Of a DNA stretch of 64,000 bases, positions 26,212-35,651 are shown one piece after another. The notes below the pieces were generated by a model. It had not been told where the DNA came from. It worked only from the letters and a program-made list of their open reading frames with translations, and did not search any database. Each line of letters opens with the position of its first letter. Positions within the stretch are counted from its first letter, which is position 1. The stretch lies in assembly GCF_014863585.1 (NCBI RefSeq), contig NZ_CP062253.1:1762501-1826500 (forward strand). Reading direction: 5' to 3'. The position numbers were made by a program, and so were the translations under genes. The stretch comes from Pseudomonas gozinkensis. GTDB lineage: Bacteria; Pseudomonadota; Gammaproteobacteria; Pseudomonadales; Pseudomonadaceae.

Positions 26212-27138
26212 ATGATTGGCATAAAAAGCATTGCGAGCTACGTTCCTGTAGCCGGCGTGGACAATTACGCACAAGGTGCAAAATTCGAGAAGGATGAAGA
26301 ATTCATCCTCGGCAAGATCGGTTCGGCCTTCCTCCCACGCAAAGACGCGGAACAGGAAACCTCCGATCTGTGCGTTGAAGCGGCCAATGCGCTGTTTGCC
26401 AACAACCCTGAACTGAAACGTGAATCCATCGATGCGCTGATCGTCGTCACCCAGAACGGTGATGAAGAAGGCCTGCCGCACACCGCGGCCATCGTCCAGG
26501 ACAAGCTCGGCCTGCCGACCAATGTCGCGGCGTTCGACATTTCCCTGGGCTGCTCCGGTTACGTCTACGGCATCTACGCGATCAAGGGCTTCATGGAAGC
26601 TGCCGGTCTGAAGAACGGCCTGCTGATCACCGCTGATCCGTATTCGAAAATCGTCGACCCGGAAGATCGCAACACCACCATGCTGTTCGGCGACGCCGCT
26701 ACCGCCACCTGGATGGGCGAAGACCCGGTCTGGGCACTGGGCAAGGCCAAGTTCGGTACCGACGGTTCCGGTGCGCCGCACCTGAAAGTCACCGATGGCG
26801 TGTTCTTCATGAACGGTCGTCAGGTGTTCAACTTCGCGCTGCTCAAAGTCCCGGCGCACTTGCACGAACTGCTCGACGATTCGGGTCTGAAGGCTGATGA
26901 CATCGATGCGTTCTGCATCCACCAGGGCAGTGCGGCAATTGTCGATGCCGTGGCGCGACGCTTCGAAGGCGAGCCGGAGAAGTTCATCAAGGACATGGTC
27001 GAGACCGGTAACACCGTGTCGTCCAGTGTGCCGCTGCTGCTGGAAAAACACGTGATGGATTCCGACTGGAACCGCATCGCGATCAGTGGTTTCGGTGTCG
27101 GTCTGTCTTGGGGTTCGGCGATTATTTATCGTCCTTGA
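26212..27138 (+). CDS. 3-oxoacyl-ACP synthase III-like protein
   Basis: 308 residues from the ATG at 26212; the longer frame from 26056 begins with a low-complexity segment unlike the family. It is a FabH-type thiolase-fold enzyme with an intact Cys-His-Asn triad: Cys114 in SLGCSGYVYG, His237 in CIHQGS and Asn267 in ETGNTVSSS. FabH enzymes condense acyl-CoA with malonyl-ACP. A homologous gene lies downstream of fgt1/fgt2 in the P. syringae flagellin glycosylation island, where the terminal sugar is acylated. Supplying an acyl group for the glycan is thus the likely role here rather than housekeeping fatty acid synthesis. A strong terminator follows, so it may be transcribed alone or with the pse genes. 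Confidence 0.88.
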   Translation: MIGIKSIASYVPVAGVDNYAQGAKFEKDEEFILGKIGSAFLPRKDAEQETSDLCVEAANALFANNPELKRESIDALIVVTQNGDEEGLPHTAAIVQDKLGLPTNVAAFDISLGCSGYVYGIYAIKGFMEAAGLKNGLLITADPYSKIVDPEDRNTTMLFGDAATATWMGEDPVWALGKAKFGTDGSGAPHLKVTDGVFFMNGRQVFNFALLKVPAHLHELLDDSGLKADDIDAFCIHQGSAAIVDAVARRFEGEPEKFIKDMVETGNTVSSSVPLLLEKHVMDSDWNRIAISGFGVGLSWGSAIIYRP

Positions 27139-27160
27139 ATCCGCTAAAAACGACGCATAC

Positions 27161-27202
27161 AAAAATAGCGTTCAAGGGTTAACCTTGAACGCTATTTTTT
27201 TG
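27161..27202 (+). terminator. Terminator between the KAS III gene and the Maf gene
   Basis: A long inverted repeat with arms AAAAATAGCGTTCAAGG and CCTTGAACGCTATTTTT and a GTTAA-type loop ends in seven Ts. The A-tract on the left arm means it may work in both directions. Confidence 0.93.
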
Positions 27203-27224
27203 CCTGAAGGGAGCGCGAGGCGCC

Positions 27225-28517
27225 ATGGGTGAGTTTTTCCAGGCCAATGCTGAAGTCATCGAACGACGCTGGCCGGCGCTGCTCGCACGTTTGCTGAACG
27301 AAGACAGTTCAGCGATCGAGGCCGAGCTGACGCAGGGGCTGGGCTCGACGCTGAGCATTGGCGGCATTCAGCTCACCAGCCGGCATGACCGTGTTCGCGA
27401 AGCGCAGATTCAGGCCGCCAGCCTGCCGACGGACAAGCCGCAACTGCATGTCTACGGTACCGGCCTCGGGGATTTGCCCACGGTGTTGCTGGAGCGCACC
27501 GGGCTCGAGCGTTTGTATGTGCACATCCTCAACGGCGAACTGTTCGCTCTGGTGCTGCAACTGCTCGATCAGCGGGAGTGGCTGCAGGATCCGCGGGTTG
27601 AATTGCTCTTCGCCGGCGACCTGTCCGACATCTGTACGCCGTTCTTCGCATTGCCTGCCGAGATGCTGCTGGCCGATGACTTCAACGCAAAGATCCGTGA
27701 TCGGCTGGTCAGCGAAGTGCACCTGAGCTTCAACAATCGTGAATTCGATCCGCAGTCACCGTTCATTCAACAGCGTCTGCAGGATTGCTTGCCCGTGTTG
27801 CTCACCGACGAGGATGTGGCGACGTTGTTCGGCACCTGTGCCGGTCGGGAGATTTATGTGATCGGCACCGGGCCGACGCTTGAACAGCATTTCGAACGTC
27901 TGGCGGCGATCCGCGAGCGGGCCGAGCGCCCGTTGTTCATTTGTGTCGATACCGCGTACCGACCGCTGCGCGAGCACGGGATCGTCCCCGACTATGTGGT
28001 GAGCATCGATCAGCGCATCAGCTTTCGGCATTTGCCTTTCGAGGAATCCGACGGCATCCCGCTGGTGTACCTGCCCATGAGCGATCCTGAGGTGCTGAGG
28101 GCCTGGAAGGGCAAGCGTTATGGCGGTTACTCGGCCAGCCCGGTCTATGCGGCATTGCGCGAGCAGCATCCGCGGGCGCTGTTGCATATGGGCGGCAGCG
28201 TGATTCATCCGGCCGTGGACCTGGCGGTGAAGATGGGCGCTGCACGCATCACGCTGTTCGGCGCCGATTTTGCCTTCCCGATGAACAAGACCCATGCCGG
28301 CTGGAATGACGGTGACCTGGGGCCGTCGGTGAATCAGGCGCGGCACTGGGTGCGTGACGGGTATGGTCAGCGCGTCAGTACCCAGCTCAATTTTCGCGGT
28401 TACTTGTGTGTGCTGGAGCGATACATCGCCAGTCAGCCGCACGTGGCGTTTTTTAACAGCAGCCGGGCGGGTGCGCAGATTGCCGGGACGGAATTCAATC
28501 AGGAGTTCGCGCAATGA
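27225..28517 (+). CDS. Motility accessory factor (Maf/DUF115), probable flagellin glycosyltransferase
   Basis: 430 residues with a central DUF115 (MptE-like, GT-A-like) domain from about residue 205 to 370. It contains GREIYVIGTGPTLEQHF, FICVDTAYRPLREHGIVPDYVVSIDQRIS and MGAARITLFGADFAFPMNKTHAGW. Maf proteins of Campylobacter, Helicobacter, Aeromonas and Magnetospirillum are required to put nonulosonic acids such as pseudaminic acid on flagellin. With a complete pse pathway just upstream and fliC downstream, this is the best candidate for the pseudaminyl transferase. The start is ATG at 27225 after AGGGAGCG. Its end overlaps the next small gene by 4 bases. Confidence 0.88.
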   Translation: MGEFFQANAEVIERRWPALLARLLNEDSSAIEAELTQGLGSTLSIGGIQLTSRHDRVREAQIQAASLPTDKPQLHVYGTGLGDLPTVLLERTGLERLYVHILNGELFALVLQLLDQREWLQDPRVELLFAGDLSDICTPFFALPAEMLLADDFNAKIRDRLVSEVHLSFNNREFDPQSPFIQQRLQDCLPVLLTDEDVATLFGTCAGREIYVIGTGPTLEQHFERLAAIRERAERPLFICVDTAYRPLREHGIVPDYVVSIDQRISFRHLPFEESDGIPLVYLPMSDPEVLRAWKGKRYGGYSASPVYAALREQHPRALLHMGGSVIHPAVDLAVKMGAARITLFGADFAFPMNKTHAGWNDGDLGPSVNQARHWVRDGYGQRVSTQLNFRGYLCVLERYIASQPHVAFFNSSRAGAQIAGTEFNQEFAQ

Positions 28518-28780
28518 GTGCGCCGCAATCATGGGTAGATGAATGCCATCAGTGCGCCGGGCTGTTCCGCTTGGGGCGTGATGTCGAGGCCGCGTTGACC
28601 ATGGTCGATGTGTTTGAGGGCGCGCAGCAGTCATTGTTGTCGGCCGATGCGCAGACTCAACAGATCTGGGCGCAGTTACTCACGCAAATGCTTGAGTGCC
28701 AGGAGCGTCAGGACTGGTTGGGACTTGCCGATTTCATGGAGTACGAGTTGATGCAATTGCTGGAACAACCGTCCAGCTGA
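28514..28780 (+). CDS. Small conserved-looking protein coupled to maf, function unknown
   Basis: 88 residues, beginning at an ATG that overlaps the maf stop (ATGA). It is acidic and probably all helical, rich in Gln, Leu and Glu, with Cys12, Cys15 and Cys63, and no signal peptide or membrane segment. I do not recognise a family. The coupling to maf and the position just before fliC suggest a partner or chaperone of the glycosylation machinery, but this is inference. Confidence 0.7.
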   Translation: MSAPQSWVDECHQCAGLFRLGRDVEAALTMVDVFEGAQQSLLSADAQTQQIWAQLLTQMLECQERQDWLGLADFMEYELMQLLEQPSS

Positions 28781-28916
28781 AGGGGAGCGAGGGCGCTGGC
28801 CCGCAGGTTTGCGCCATGGACGGTTTTATGACGTCATTTTTTCGAAGGGAAAGTGCTGCTAAGTCTTTGTTTTCTAGGGGGTGGCAGGTTGATGGCAAAT
28901 TTTTTCAAAAAAGCCC

Positions 28917-28943
28917 TCAAGCAACCTGCAAACCCGACGATAA
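28917..28943 (+). promoter_or_regulatory. sigma28 (FliA) promoter of fliC
   Basis: A -35 element TCAAGCAA (28917-28924) and a -10 element GACGATAA (28936-28943) are separated by exactly 11 bases, close to the sigma28 consensus TAAAGTTT-N11-GCCGATAA. It lies about 80 bases before the fliC ATG. The 243-base gap 28781-29023 shows nothing else. Confidence 0.85.
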
Positions 28944-29023
28944 CTATTACGAAGGTTCTCTAGGCCATACCCGGCGGTTGCCAGGGCCGGAAGCCGCAGT
29001 ACCCAACCAACGAGGAATTCGTC

Positions 29024-29875
29024 ATGGCTTTAACAGTAAACACCAACACCACGTCGTTGAACGTTCAGAAAAACCTGAACCGCGCTTCCGACGCTCTGTC
29101 GACTTCGATGCAGCGCCTGTCTTCCGGCCTGAAAATCAACAGCGCTAAAGACGACGCCGCTGGCCTGCAGATCTCCACTCGTATGCAATCGCAAATCCGC
29201 GGTGGCAACCAGGCTATCCAGAACGCCAACGACGGTATCTCCGTTGCCCAGACCGCTGAAGGCGCTCTGCAAGCTACTACCGACATCCTGCAGCGTATGC
29301 GTGAACTGGCTGTTAAAGCACGTACCGGCACCAACGGCACTGCTGACCAGCGCGCGACCAACCTTGAATTCGCCGACATGTCCGACGAAATCAGCCGTAT
29401 CGCTGCTTCCACCAACCTGAACGGCAAAAACCTGCTGGACGGTTCGGCTGGTACTGTGACTCTGCAAGTTGGTGCTAACACCGGTACTGCCAACCACATC
29501 GACCTGGTACTGAGCTCCAAGTTCGACGCCGTCAGCCTGTCCGTGGACAAAGCTACTCTGGCTCTGACCGGTACTACCCCTGCTGCTGCCGGTAGCAACA
29601 TCGACAACGCTATCACTGCAATCGACGCCGCTATCGCTGCGATCGGTGATACCCGTGCCAGCCTGGGTGCTTCGCAAAACCGTCTGACCAGCACCATCTC
29701 CAACCTGCAGAACATCGTTGAGAACACCACCGCTGCACAGGGTCGTGTACAAGACACCGACTTCGCCGCAGAAACTGCTAACCTGACCAAGCAGCAAACT
29801 CTGCAGCAGGCTTCGACCTCCGTTCTGGCTCAAGCCAACCAACTGCCTTCCGCTGTACTGAAGCTGCTTCAGTAA
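29024..29875 (+). CDS. fliC: Flagellin
   Basis: 283 residues, a short flagellin. Conserved D0/D1 helices flank a compact, Ala/Thr/Ser-rich central part (about residues 140-195) that would carry the O-linked glycans. The flg22 region is residues 30-51 and differs from the classic P. aeruginosa peptide at four positions (Ser34 for Thr, Leu36 for Ser, Lys37 for Arg, Ser51 for Ala). The TLR5 contact LQRMRELAV at residues 89-97 is intact. Codon use is strongly biased to GCT, ACT and GGT, as in very highly expressed genes and unlike its neighbours. A GAGGA ribosome site, the sigma28 promoter at 28917 and a terminator after the gene make it a separate transcription unit. Confidence 0.98.
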   Translation: MALTVNTNTTSLNVQKNLNRASDALSTSMQRLSSGLKINSAKDDAAGLQISTRMQSQIRGGNQAIQNANDGISVAQTAEGALQATTDILQRMRELAVKARTGTNGTADQRATNLEFADMSDEISRIAASTNLNGKNLLDGSAGTVTLQVGANTGTANHIDLVLSSKFDAVSLSVDKATLALTGTTPAAAGSNIDNAITAIDAAIAAIGDTRASLGASQNRLTSTISNLQNIVENTTAAQGRVQDTDFAAETANLTKQQTLQQASTSVLAQANQLPSAVLKLLQ

Positions 29876-29891
29876 TTTCGGAATGAGTTTG

Positions 29892-29929
29892 GGCGGGGGA
29901 GTGCGCTGGTCGTGCTCTCTCGCCTTTTT
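29892..29929 (+). terminator. Terminator after fliC
   Basis: A 10-bp stem, GGCGGGGGAG (29892-29901) with CTCTCTCGCC (29915-29924), includes two G-U pairs and is followed by five Ts. It is moderate strength, so some read-through to flaG is possible. Confidence 0.75.
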
Positions 29930-29948
29930 ACGTTAGGAGGTGATGAGC

Positions 29949-30305
29949 ATGGACATGAGCGTAAAGCTTAACCAGTCTTATCCGGCTCCCAAGCCAGTAA
30001 CGCCGGTCGCTGACAAACCGTCAGAGACGCCCAAGGTTGCCAAGGCTGAAGCGCCGGTCGCTGCCAAGGGTCAGGATACGGACGAGGCCAAGTTGAAACT
30101 GGCGGTGCAGGAGATCGAGAAGTTCGTTCAGTCGATCAAGCGCAATCTGGAGTTCTCCATCGACGAACACTCCGGGAAGGTCATCGTCAAGGTGATCGCA
30201 AGCGAGACGGGTGAGGTCGTTCGACAGATCCCCTCCGCAGAAGCCCTCAAACTGGCAGACAGCCTCGCCAATGCGAGTCACGTATTGTTCGACGCCAAAG
30301 TCTGA
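29949..30305 (+). CDS. flaG: FlaG family flagellar protein
   Basis: 118 residues from the ATG at 29949. This start is chosen because TAGGAGG (29934-29940) is 8 bases upstream; the earlier GTG (29940) and ATG (29943) overlap or crowd that site. The N-terminal third is Pro/Lys/Ala-rich and flexible. The C-terminal part (AKLKLAVQEIEKFVQSIKRNLEFSIDEHSGKVIVKVI) is the FlaG domain. FlaG influences filament length in Pseudomonas and other genera; its mechanism is not settled. It lies between fliC and fliD as usual. Confidence 0.9.
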   Translation: MDMSVKLNQSYPAPKPVTPVADKPSETPKVAKAEAPVAAKGQDTDEAKLKLAVQEIEKFVQSIKRNLEFSIDEHSGKVIVKVIASETGEVVRQIPSAEALKLADSLANASHVLFDAKV

Positions 30306-30387
30306 GAGCTGGCATGAATAGTGTCTGTCTTTCTTGATGACGCCGGGAAGGGTCAAAAGAACGGCAGCAATCTGAAGGGAGATGCAC

Positions 30388-31848
30388 ATGGCAAGTCCAA
30401 TTTTACCGGGTACGGGCCTGGGTTCCGGCCTGGACATCGGTGCGATCGTTACCGCGCTGGTCAATGCCGACAAGGCGCCGAAGCAGACGCAAATCGATAC
30501 CGCGACCAAAGCCAACACGCTGAAGATTTCCGGCATCGGTTCGTTGAAGAGCGCGCTGACCGCGTTCCAGACGGCGATGAAAAACCTGGGCAGCACGACC
30601 AACCCTGCGTTTGCCGGCTTCACCGCGACTTCGAGTAACACGAACGTTCTGAATGCCACTTCCGACAGTACCGCCGTGACGGGCAATTACAATGTTGTCG
30701 TGACCCAGTTGGCCACCGGTTCGAAAGTCGCCAGTGCCTCTTTTGCCGGCGGTGCCGCCAGTGCCATTCCGAGTGGTACCCTGAAAATCAGTCAGAATGG
30801 CACTGATTACAATGTCGACATTCCGGCCGGTTCTACCTTGCAGAACACCCGCGATGCCATCAACAAGGCTCAGGGTGTCAACGGTATTTCCGCCAACATC
30901 GTGACCGACGCCAGCGGTGCTTCGCGTCTGGTGATCAGTTCGAACAAGACCGGCGCAGGTTCCGACCTCACCGTCAGCGGTATCGCCGGCCTCGAAATCG
31001 ATGGTACCAAGCCGATGGGTGCCAGTCCGGCGGCAGGCGATTCGGGCGCGGTCAACGGCGTTGCCAAAGATGCCCTGTTGACTATCGATGGCCTTCAGGT
31101 CAGCAGCAAGAGCAACACCGTAACCGGTGCAATCAGTGGTCTGACTCTGAATCTGACAACTGTCAGTGCTGGCACGCCGCCGAGCACTCCGACGGTTGTC
31201 AATGTAGACGCCAACACGAAGGGCTTGCAGACATCGATTCAGCAGTTTGTCGACGCCTACAACACGTTGAAGACCACCATCGATACGCTGTCCAAGGCGA
31301 CGCCGGACGAAGATGGCAAACTGACCGTGCAAGCGGCTTTCACGGGTGACGCGATGCCGCGTGCACTGATTGCCAGTGTTCGCGCCGAGTTGACGGCACC
31401 AGGGGCGGGTGGTTCGCTGGCGGTGCTGTCGCAGTTGGGTGTGATGACCGACCGCAACACCGGTAACCTGACATTTAATACCGATACGTTCAACAAGACC
31501 ATGGCCCAGCCAGGCATGACCGGTCAGGTTCAGCAGTTGTTCACGGGTACCGACGACAAAAATGGTCTGTTGACGCGTATGAGCAAAGCGGTTGATCCGT
31601 ATCTCAACCCGCCGGCGGACAATAAGTCCGGGACCAGTTTGCTTGATCAGCGCATGGCCATTCTGACCAAAAACACGCGCAGCCTTACCGATCAACAACT
31701 GGCGCTGGACTTGCGTGTTGCCAACCTCACCAAGACGCTGACCGCAAAATACAACGCCATGGACTTGCTGGTAGGGCAGATGAAGGCCACCGCGAGCAAC
31801 ATCACGTCGTTCTTCGCCTCGCTGAACGCTCAGCAATCTGCGAAGTAA
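30388..31848 (+). CDS. fliD: Flagellar filament cap protein
   Basis: 486 residues from the ATG at 30388, which has AAGGGAG 6 bases upstream; an in-frame ATG at 30382 overlaps that site. FliD (HAP2) forms the cap at the filament tip and directs flagellin polymerisation. The N-terminal ILPGTGLGSGLDIGAIVTALV (residues 4-24) is the FliD_N signature. The C-terminal domain has LLDQRMAILTKNTRSLTDQQLALDLRVANLTKTLTAKYNAMD and a coiled coil. The central portion is Ser/Thr/Gly-rich and would face outward. A terminator follows, so fliD is not necessarily co-transcribed with fliS. Confidence 0.95.
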   Translation: MASPILPGTGLGSGLDIGAIVTALVNADKAPKQTQIDTATKANTLKISGIGSLKSALTAFQTAMKNLGSTTNPAFAGFTATSSNTNVLNATSDSTAVTGNYNVVVTQLATGSKVASASFAGGAASAIPSGTLKISQNGTDYNVDIPAGSTLQNTRDAINKAQGVNGISANIVTDASGASRLVISSNKTGAGSDLTVSGIAGLEIDGTKPMGASPAAGDSGAVNGVAKDALLTIDGLQVSSKSNTVTGAISGLTLNLTTVSAGTPPSTPTVVNVDANTKGLQTSIQQFVDAYNTLKTTIDTLSKATPDEDGKLTVQAAFTGDAMPRALIASVRAELTAPGAGGSLAVLSQLGVMTDRNTGNLTFNTDTFNKTMAQPGMTGQVQQLFTGTDDKNGLLTRMSKAVDPYLNPPADNKSGTSLLDQRMAILTKNTRSLTDQQLALDLRVANLTKTLTAKYNAMDLLVGQMKATASNITSFFASLNAQQSAK

Positions 31849-31859
31849 CAGGCAGGAAC

Positions 31860-31909
31860 GACAAAAACCCGGCTACGCTTCATCGGCGTGCGCCGGGTTT
31901 TTGTCTTTT
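31860..31909 (+). terminator. Terminator after fliD
   Basis: A 13-bp stem ACAAAAACCCGGC (31861-31873) / GCCGGGTTTTTGT (31892-31904) is followed by CTTTTG. The arms are A- and T-rich at the base, so it could act on both strands. Confidence 0.88.
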
Positions 31910-31913
31910 GATC

Positions 31914-31940
31914 TAAAGTTCTGTGACTCGTTGGCGATAC
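31914..31940 (+). promoter_or_regulatory. Candidate sigma28 promoter ahead of fliS
   Basis: TAAAGTTC (31914-31921), an 11-base spacer, then GGCGATAC (31933-31940) matches the sigma28 pattern TAAAGTTT-N11-GCCGATAA at 13 of 16 positions. It lies 38 bases before the fliS ATG, immediately after the fliD terminator. Confidence 0.6.
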
Positions 31941-31978
31941 ACTGGTTATACGAGTCAATGTGGCAAATGAGGTAGAAC

Positions 31979-32374
31979 ATGAACCCAATGTTAGCCCTTC
32001 GGCAGTACCAGAAAGTCGGCGCGCACGCCCAGACATCCGAGGCGAGTCCGCACCGCCTGGTGCAAATGTTGATGGAAGGTGGCCTGGAGCGGATCGCTCA
32101 GGCCAAAGGCGCTATCGAGCGCAAGGATATTGCTGCCAAGTGCACGGCTATCAGTAAGGCCGTTGGCATCATCGGTGGATTGTGTGAAGGCCTGGATCTG
32201 GAAAACAGCGCGGATTCGGTGGGTGATCTCAACCAGCTTTACATTTACATGATGAAGCGACTCGCCGAAGCCAACGCCAAGAGTGATCCACGGATACTCG
32301 ACGAGGTGGCCGACCTGCTGCGCACCGTAAAGGAAGGCTGGGACGGCATTGCTCCGCCAGGCCCCCAGTTTTAA
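31979..32374 (+). CDS. fliS: Flagellin export chaperone FliS
   Basis: 131 residues, helical bundle. FliS binds the C-terminal helix of flagellin and keeps it unpolymerised in the cytoplasm. Hallmarks are MLALRQYQKVGAHAQTSEASPHRLVQMLMEGGLERIAQAKGAI at the N-terminus and LNQLYIYMMKRLAEANAKSDPRILDEVADLLRTVKEGW near the C-terminus. A GAGGTAG site lies 9-13 bases upstream. The gene is followed after 10 bases by a fliT-like gene. Confidence 0.94.
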   Translation: MNPMLALRQYQKVGAHAQTSEASPHRLVQMLMEGGLERIAQAKGAIERKDIAAKCTAISKAVGIIGGLCEGLDLENSADSVGDLNQLYIYMMKRLAEANAKSDPRILDEVADLLRTVKEGWDGIAPPGPQF

Positions 32375-32384
32375 GGAGAGCACC

Positions 32385-32681
32385 ATGAGTCTTGTATTGC
32401 AGCGAATCGCCGATACCCGTGAAGCGTTGGTCGGCGCCTTGGCCGAGCGCAACTGGGAAGCCATTGGCGAGCTGGATCTGGCTTGCCGTTCCTGCATGGA
32501 AGACGTCATGGCCGAGGCCTCGCTCGATGAAGAGGCTTTGCGCAATAATCTGGAAGAGTTGCTGCATGTCTACAAGCAGCTTCTGGAAGTGGCGATGGGT
32601 GAGCGTCAGGCGATAGTCGACGAGATGTCGCAGATCACCCAAGCGCAAAATGCGGCAAAGGTTTACCATCTGTTTGGTTAA
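32385..32681 (+). CDS. FliT-like flagellar chaperone
   Basis: 98 residues from the ATG at 32385, which has AAGGAGAG upstream; the frame also runs back to 32349 inside fliS. It is a small acidic all-helical protein (LVLQRIADTREALVGALAERNWEAIGELDLACRSCMEDV). Size and position behind fliS correspond to FliT of enterics, a FliD chaperone, and to the small gene after fliS in P. aeruginosa. Sequence alone does not prove the partner. Confidence 0.75.
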   Translation: MSLVLQRIADTREALVGALAERNWEAIGELDLACRSCMEDVMAEASLDEEALRNNLEELLHVYKQLLEVAMGERQAIVDEMSQITQAQNAAKVYHLFG

Positions 32682-32718
32682 TTAACCCTCAGTTAATCCA
32701 GACATGTGCGCCATAAAT

Positions 32719-32747
32719 TTGACTGTGCACGGTTTTTTGACTTAACT
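32719..32747 (+). promoter_or_regulatory. Possible sigma70 promoter of fleQ
   Basis: TTGACT (32719-32724), a 17-base gap and TTAACT (32742-32747) give a good -35 and a poor -10, 107 bases before fleQ. The 172-base gap is AT-rich compared with its surroundings. fleQ is expected to use sigma70, but this assignment is weak. Confidence 0.3.
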
Positions 32748-32853
32748 AGTGGCTGTTTTCAGATTTCAGGCGTCTACAGGCACAAGGTGTCCTGCAAGCG
32801 TCTCGCTTGCCCCTCATTTTGGGCATTGAGTTGACTAGGGAAGTTGCTATTGC

Positions 32854-34329
<1,476 letters not shown>

Positions 34330-34341
34330 CGCCTGTTTTTC

Positions 34342-34370
34342 AACTGCTTCATTTATAAGCGGTTTTTTTT
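34342..34370 (+). terminator. Weak terminator after fleQ
   Basis: AACTGCTT (34342-34349) pairs with AAGCGGTT (34357-34364) using one G-U pair, and a run of Ts follows to 34370. It directly abuts the sigma54 site of fleS. Confidence 0.6.
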
Positions 34371-34386
34371 AGGCACGGGTATTGCT
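34371..34386 (+). promoter_or_regulatory. sigma54 promoter of fleSR
   Basis: AGGCACGGGTATTGCT has the GG and GC dinucleotides at -24 and -12 with the right spacing and matches TGGCACG-N4-TTGCW at every position but the first. It lies 54 bases before fleS, as expected for a FleQ-dependent class II flagellar operon. Confidence 0.85.
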
Positions 34387-34439
34387 ACGTCCCTCGCAAC
34401 GTTCCGTTTAACTGACGGTCAGCCAAGCGAGAGAGCACA

Positions 34440-35651
34440 ATGCCCCAAGCCTCCCAGATGTCTTCTGTTCCCGAGTCCTCGGGGCAACTGCCGTCCGTAG
34501 AGCAGGCGAGCCGCCAGGGGCTTGAGCAGGCATTCGCCCTGTTCAACCAGATGTCCAGCCAGTTGACCGACTCCTACAGCATGCTCGAAGCACGGGTCAC
34601 CGAGCTCAAGGGCGAGCTGGCCGTGGTCAGCGCCCAGCGCATGCAGGAACTGGCGGAAAAAGAACGCCTGGCCAACCGTTTGCAAAACCTCCTCGATCTG
34701 TTGCCCGGTGGCGTCATCGTCATCGACGGTCACGGCATTGTGTGCGAGGCCAATCCTGCCGCCATCGAATTGCTCGGCCTGCCGCTGGAAGGCGAACTGT
34801 GGCGCCATGTCATTGCCCGCTGCTTCGCGCCCCGTGAAGACGACGGCCACGAAATTTCCTTGAAAAACGGTCGACGCCTGTCGATTGCCACTCGCTCGCT
34901 GGATGCCGAGCCGGGGCAGTTGGTGCTGCTCAACGACCTGACTGAAACCCGTCACTTGCAGGATCAGCTGGCGCGCCACGAGCGGCTTTCGTCCCTGGGC
35001 CGGATGGTCGCGTCGCTTGCCCATCAGATCCGTACACCGTTGTCCGCTGCCTTGCTGTACGCCAGTCATTTGACCGAGCAGGAGCTGCCGGTCGCGACCC
35101 AGCAGCGTTTTGCCGGGCGCCTCAAGGAGCGCCTGCACGAGCTCGAGCATCAGGTACGCGACATGCTGGTGTTCGCCCGCGGCGAGTTGCCACTGACCGA
35201 TCGCGTCACGCCGAATGCCTTGATGCAGTCGTTGCAGGCCGCGGCGCTGACCCATGTGCAGGATCTGCCAATCCGCTGGCAGTGCGATAGCCATGCCGGC
35301 GAGTTGCTGTGCAATCGCGACACGCTGGTCGGGGCGCTGCTCAATCTGATTGAAAACGCTATTCAGGCGAGTGCCGGTGAGGTGCGTCTGAAGGTGCATT
35401 GCTATACCCGCGACAACACCCTGCGTCTGTGTGTCAGTGACAGCGGCAGCGGTATTGATGCGGCGGTGCTGGCGCGGCTGGGCGAGCCGTTTTTCACCAC
35501 CAAGGTTACCGGGACCGGCCTGGGCCTGACCGTGGTCAAGGCCGTGGCCCGTGCGCATCAGGGAGAATTGCGGCTGCGTTCGCGGGTCGGGCGCGGTACG
35601 TGCGCGCAGGTCATCCTGCCGTTGTTTTCCGCTGTACAGGGAGCTGAGTGA
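34440..35651 (+). CDS. fleS: Flagellar sensor histidine kinase FleS
   Basis: 403 residues, with no membrane segment, so a cytoplasmic sensor. A coiled-coil segment (about 40-85) leads to a PAS domain (about 80-175, LLDLLPGGVIVIDGHGIVCEANPAAIELLG). The HisKA domain has the phosphorylated His195 in SLAHQIRTPLSAALLYASHL. The HATPase domain has the N box LLNLIENAIQAS and G boxes up to GTGLGLTVVKAVARAH. FleS phosphorylates FleR to switch on late basal-body and hook genes. The two genes overlap by 4 bases (GTGA). Confidence 0.95.
   Translation: MPQASQMSSVPESSGQLPSVEQASRQGLEQAFALFNQMSSQLTDSYSMLEARVTELKGELAVVSAQRMQELAEKERLANRLQNLLDLLPGGVIVIDGHGIVCEANPAAIELLGLPLEGELWRHVIARCFAPREDDGHEISLKNGRRLSIATRSLDAEPGQLVLLNDLTETRHLQDQLARHERLSSLGRMVASLAHQIRTPLSAALLYASHLTEQELPVATQQRFAGRLKERLHELEHQVRDMLVFARGELPLTDRVTPNALMQSLQAAALTHVQDLPIRWQCDSHAGELLCNRDTLVGALLNLIENAIQASAGEVRLKVHCYTRDNTLRLCVSDSGSGIDAAVLARLGEPFFTTKVTGTGLGLTVVKAVARAHQGELRLRSRVGRGTCAQVILPLFSAVQGAE

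Noticed and set aside
28696..29148. Forward frame of 150 codons across the fliC leader
   Set aside because: It overlaps the 88-residue gene, the sigma28 promoter and the start of fliC in another frame.
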